Positions 61,204 through 64,000 of a DNA stretch of 64,000 bases are shown here, piece by piece. Each line of letters starts with the position of its first letter. Position 1 is the first letter of the stretch. The stretch is from contig CAVONT010000007.1 of the NCBI GenBank assembly GCA_963697365.1, positions 54,587 to 118,586 on the forward strand, in the 5' to 3' direction. Under the pieces are notes generated by a model. That model was not told the origin of the DNA. It did no database searches and saw only the letters and a program-made list of their open reading frames with translations. Position numbers and translations under genes: made by a program. This DNA is from CAIXZV01 sp963697365. GTDB taxonomy: Bacteria; Chloroflexota; Limnocylindria; Limnocylindrales; CSP1-4.

Positions 61204-62203
61204 ATGGCGGGAGGACGGAAGCGGATGGAGCGCAAGGACGGACTGCAGGTGGTGCTCGGCGCGTCGGGCGGGACCGGGCGGGCACTCGTGGACGAGCTGG
61301 TCCGCCAGGGCCGCCGCGTCCGCGCCGTGAGCCGGGGCACGAGCGCCGGACTGCCGGCAGGTGTGGAACATGTCGCGGCGGACCTCGTACGAGCCCGGCC
61401 GAGGCCGCTCGGCGATTGCGGGCGCGTCCGTCGTCTACCACGCGGCCCAGCCCGCCTACGAGACATGGGTCGGCAACTTCGAGCGGCTCAACGCGGCGGT
61501 CGCCGACGCGGCGGCCGCGGCCGGGGCGCGCCTCGTCTTCTGCGACAACCTCTACATGTACGGGCCGGGTGCGTCGCCGATGCGCGAGGACACCCCGCAG
61601 CGCGCCACCGATCGCAAGGGCCGCCTCAGCGGATCGCGCCTGGCCGCCGACCTGCTCGCGCGCCACGCGCGCGGCGAGCTCGACGTGGTGATCGGCCGGT
61701 CGTCGGACTACTTCGGGCCGCACGGTGAGAACACCGGGGCGGGGGAGCGGGTGTTCGGGGCGATCATCGCCGGGAAGACCGCGGCCGCTGGGGCTCCATC
61801 GACGCAGCCGCACTCGCTCTCGTACCTGCCGGACCTCGCCCGGGCGATGGTCGTCCTGGGCGATTGCGACGAGGCGGCCGGGCCGCGCCTGGCACCTGCC
61901 GGTGATGGACCCGATGACCGTCCGGGCGTTCATCGAGCGGGCTACGCCGTCGCCGGCATGCCGGTCAGGCGCGCGTGGACGGGCCGTTCGCGATGAAGGT
62001 GGCCGGGCCTGTTCGTGCCGCTGATCCGCGAGGTCGACGTCGTGCTCTACCAGTGGACGCAGCCGTTCGTGTCGGACTGGTCGGCGTTCGAGACGGCGTT
62101 CGGGCCGTTCGAGCGCACGCCGCTGGACGAGGCGATCGCAACCACGCTCGACTGGTGGCGGGAGCGCGCGGCGGCGGGCTCCGGTGCGGCGAAGGCGGCC
62201 TGA
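61204..62203 (+). CDS. NAD(P)-dependent sugar epimerase/reductase, several frameshifts
   Basis: An extended short-chain dehydrogenase. The nucleotide motif LQVVLGASGGTGRALVDEL (residue about 14) and RRVRAVSRG are followed, after a frame break near 61390, by ASVVYHAAQPAYETWVGNFERLN, LVFCDNLYMYGPG (with YxxxG-type active-site region) and DVVIGRSSDYFGPHG. A further break near 61880 leads to WHLPVMDPMTVRAFIERA in another frame, and at least one more to VPLIREVDVVLYQWTQPF and PFERTPLDEAIATTLDWWRE at the end. Corrected length is about 330 residues. It is divergent from the TetR gene, so probably under its control. Substrate unknown. Confidence 0.75.
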
Positions 62204-62214
62204 GGCCCTTCCGC

Positions 62215-63165
62215 TCAGGCGAGGCTGATGGCGGCAAGCACTTCAGCGGCGAGGCGGGTGCGGGCGGCGTCGTCGGTCATGACCGTGTCGGTGACGAGCG
62301 CCCGCATGCCGAGCGCTTCCACGTCGCCGGCCAGCGCAGCGTCCTCGGTGTCCAGCACGAAGACGTCGGTCACGTCCGCGTACAGGCGCGCCACTCCCAG
62401 CGCGGACACCTCGTGGCCGAGGCTCACGAGCATCCGGTCCGCAGGGCCCTTGAGGGCACGTCCGCCGATGATCGGGCTGACGGCGATGACGGGCGCGCCT
62501 CGCTCCCGGACGGCAAGGATCGCATCGCGCATGCCGGGCACCGCCAGGATCGGCCCGATCGAGACCAGCGGGTTGGACGGGGCGATCACCACCGCTTCGG
62601 CGAGCTCCAGGGCTTCGAGCACCTCGGGCGTCGGCTCCGCGGCGTCAAGACCCGCGAACCGGAGCTCCAGCACGTCCGGGGCCTGGCGCAGCCGGACGAA
62701 GTAGTCCTGGAACTCGAGCCAGCCGTCGGCGGTCCGGACCTCGGTCGCCACCGCGGTATCGGTCATCGGCAGGATCCGGGCGCCAATGGCATGCGCGTCC
62801 TGGACCTGCACGCAGACCTCGGTCAGGCGCAGCCCGGCCCGCAGGCGATCGGTTCGCACCACGTGCAGCGCGAGGTCGCGGTCGCCCAGGCGGAACCACG
62901 TCGCCTCGCCGTACACGCCCAGCTGCTCCATCGTCGCGAACGTGTCGCCCTCGATGCCCCAGCCGAGGCCCGCCTGCTCGATCCCCGCGAGGTTGTAGAT
63001 GACCGTGTCGTGGTCCGGCATGACGAGCAGGCCGTGGCGCACGCAGTCGTCGCCGGTGTTGACGACCACGGCCAGGTTGCGGCCCAGGAGCGCCTGGAGG
63101 CCGTCGGCGAGCTTCGCCCCACCGACGCCACCGGCCAGCGCGACGACCCGCGGCCCGCCCGGCAT
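62215..63165 (-). CDS. cofD: 2-phospho-L-lactate transferase
   Basis: CofD joins the activated phospholactyl or phosphoenolpyruvyl group to the deazaflavin FO, giving F420-0. The 316-residue protein begins RVVALAGGVGGAKLADGLQAL, the hallmark GGVGGAK motif, followed by VVVNTGDDCVRHGLLVMPDHDT (near residue 32), VVIAPSNPLVSIGPILAVPG and AVSPIIGGRALKGPADRML near 225. All are diagnostic. ATG 63165 is used. It lies 18 bases beyond a PPOX-type gene and 2.6 kb from cofC and cofE. Confidence 0.95.
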   Translation of the reverse strand: MPGGPRVVALAGGVGGAKLADGLQALLGRNLAVVVNTGDDCVRHGLLVMPDHDTVIYNLAGIEQAGLGWGIEGDTFATMEQLGVYGEATWFRLGDRDLALHVVRTDRLRAGLRLTEVCVQVQDAHAIGARILPMTDTAVATEVRTADGWLEFQDYFVRLRQAPDVLELRFAGLDAAEPTPEVLEALELAEAVVIAPSNPLVSIGPILAVPGMRDAILAVRERGAPVIAVSPIIGGRALKGPADRMLVSLGHEVSALGVARLYADVTDVFVLDTEDAALAGDVEALGMRALVTDTVMTDDAARTRLAAEVLAAISLA

Positions 63166-63182
63166 GCTCGCCACTGGTTCGC

Positions 63183-63616
63183 TCAGTCCTCGAGGTGGTC
63201 GTGCAGCGCGGTGACCCGGAGCAGGTAGCTGATCCGCGGCTGCGAGCGGAAGGCGGGGGCGACAGCCCGGGATCCGGGTTGTCATCGTGATAGAGGTTGG
63301 CCAGCCCGACGATGTCCTCGCGCGCGGCGGCAAGGTCGTCAGGGCGCTCATCCACCACGCAGACGAGACCAAGCCATCGGTAGCCATCGGTGCCGTCCTG
63401 GATCGCGATGGCGGCCCGCCCGGTCCGGTCCAGGTTGGCGCACCAGCGACGCGGGGACCGCCCGTTGACGAGGATCCGGTCATCGGCAAGAAGCCGGTAC
63501 CAGATGACCGTCTGGCGGGGGGTGCCGTCCTCGTCGGTGGTGGCGAGCGCGGCGAACCGCTTGGGGGCGCGAAGGAACGCGCGCTGGGTGTCGGTCAGGG
63601 CGATGGTGTCGGGCAT
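63183..63616 (-). CDS. PPOX-class F420-dependent oxidoreductase, one frameshift
   Basis: A split-barrel flavin-fold protein of about 144 residues, of the PPOX group whose members use reduced F420 rather than FMN. DTQRAFLRAPKRFAALATTDEDGTPRQTVIWY is the barrel start; RILVNGRSPRRWCANLDRTGRAAIAI and YRWLGLVCVV follow. A run of G on the plus strand (63254-63259) holds one base too many or too few: AFRSQPRISYLLRVTALHDHL ends the protein in the other frame. The reaction is unknown; relatives reduce biliverdin or deactivated substrates. It sits next to cofD. Confidence 0.82.
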
Positions 63617-63656
63617 GCGCCGATGGTATCGGGCGCCGGTTGCGGCAGCCCGGCCG

Positions 63657-64000
63657 TCACGGCTGTGGGGTTGCCTTCGGGCAGCCTTCCCAGTTGGCCG
63701 CGCAGTCCTCCTGCCCGGTGGCGCCCGCCGGCGGGGTGGTCCCGCCTGCACCCCACGTGCCGGTGGCGACCATGATCCCGAGGGCGAGGCCGATGCCGAG
63801 CAGGAGACGGCGCCGAGGACGCCGAGCGGTCGCCCTGCGTTCGACCGCCTGGCAGGATCCGCGCCCGGCGCCTGCTCGCGGGCCGACGCCGCTCGTCCTG
63901 GGTCCGGACGGCGGTCGGGTCGTCGGCAGCCTGGACGGCCGCCTCATCGTCGGTGCCGTCGACCACCCGGGTGAACATGCCCCGGCGCACGGCGTAGACC
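63657..64000 (-). CDS. Membrane-anchored protein of unknown function, N-terminus outside or frameshifted
   Basis: The frame entering from beyond base 64000 reads AVRRGMFTRVVDGTDDEAAV, an acidic segment followed by basic stretches. One frame over, a hydrophobic helix (RRRLLLGIGLALGIMVATGTW) and a short Gly/Pro/Cys tail, CAANWEGCPKATPQP, end at 63657. One base change near 63840 would join them into a protein with a cytoplasmic head, one membrane helix and a small outer tail with two cysteines. No family recognised. Confidence 0.4.
   Translation of the reverse strand, partial: STPCAGACSPGWSTAPTMRRPSRLPTTRPPSGPRTSGVGPRAGAGRGSCQAVERRATARRPRRRLLLGIGLALGIMVATGTWGAGGTTPPAGATGQEDCAANWEGCPKATPQP

Overview
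The window is GC-rich bacterial chromosome with dense, mostly operonic genes and no rRNA, tRNA, CRISPR or insertion sequence that I can see. Coenzyme F420 genes (cofE, cofC, cofD, an Fgd-type glucose-6-phosphate dehydrogenase, an LLM-family and a PPOX-family oxidoreductase), many genes that appear to be leaderless behind a TAGRCT-type -10 box, and the overall gene style suggest Chloroflexota, perhaps the class Limnocylindria, with Actinomycetota as the main alternative. This placement rests on gene content only.

Layout. 1-1.6 kb: end of a sugar ABC permease and an aldose epimerase. 1.8-8.0 kb: phosphate uptake and signalling (sixA, phoU, pstB, pstA, pstC, pstS) facing a PhoB-like regulator with two PHO-box-like repeat pairs between them. 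8-12 kb: small metabolic and hypothetical genes (DMP19 family, methylglyoxal synthase, HAD phosphatase, cyclic-nucleotide-binding protein). 12.1-18.1 kb: polyphosphate genes (a Ppx-type phosphatase behind a repetitive N-terminus, CYTH-CHAD protein, ppk1). 18-22.5 kb: small membrane and domain-of-unknown-function proteins and an ABC exporter. 22.5-31 kb: a ligase-like protein lacking its catalytic lysines, an S9 peptidase, a C45 hydrolase, and a FabF / cyclase / NUDIX / FAD-reductase / methyltransferase row with many broken frames. 31-39 kb: PfkB kinase, a TetR-controlled ABC exporter, two EamA transporters, fgd. 39-44.5 kb: galK, galT, argH, adenosine deaminase. 44.5-52 kb: lipoprotein, histidine kinase, and argC-argJ-argB-argR-argG behind an ARG-box-like promoter. 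52-58 kb: ABC exporter, trxB, an AbrB/RelE-like toxin-antitoxin pair, MFS exporter. 58-64 kb: F420 biosynthesis and F420-linked genes with a TetR regulator.

The phosphate and polyphosphate genes make one functional set: high-affinity uptake, PhoU and PhoB-like control, polymer synthesis by Ppk1, polymer binding by CHAD and breakdown by Ppx. The F420 set makes the cofactor, reduces it with glucose 6-phosphate and uses it in oxidoreductases. galK, galT and the epimerase would feed galactose into that sugar phosphate pool.

The most unusual structure is non-coding. Two intergenic elements (19906-20055 and 38165-38324) each carry four 15-base dyads in the same exactly mirror-symmetric layout, with 41 bases between paired copies and 53 or 63 bases between pairs, yet with different arm sequences (GCCCA/TGGGC against TTCGG/CCGAA). 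A third element (45187-45337) has the same 40/63/40 layout with a different unit. I do not recognise this family.

A second general point is that about twenty genes need a one-base correction to read as full-length proteins, including argC, argJ, pstS and cofC. They are concentrated at 28-31, 50-51 and 59-63 kb. Consensus errors in the assembly are the simplest explanation, and start and stop claims for those genes should be read with that in mind.
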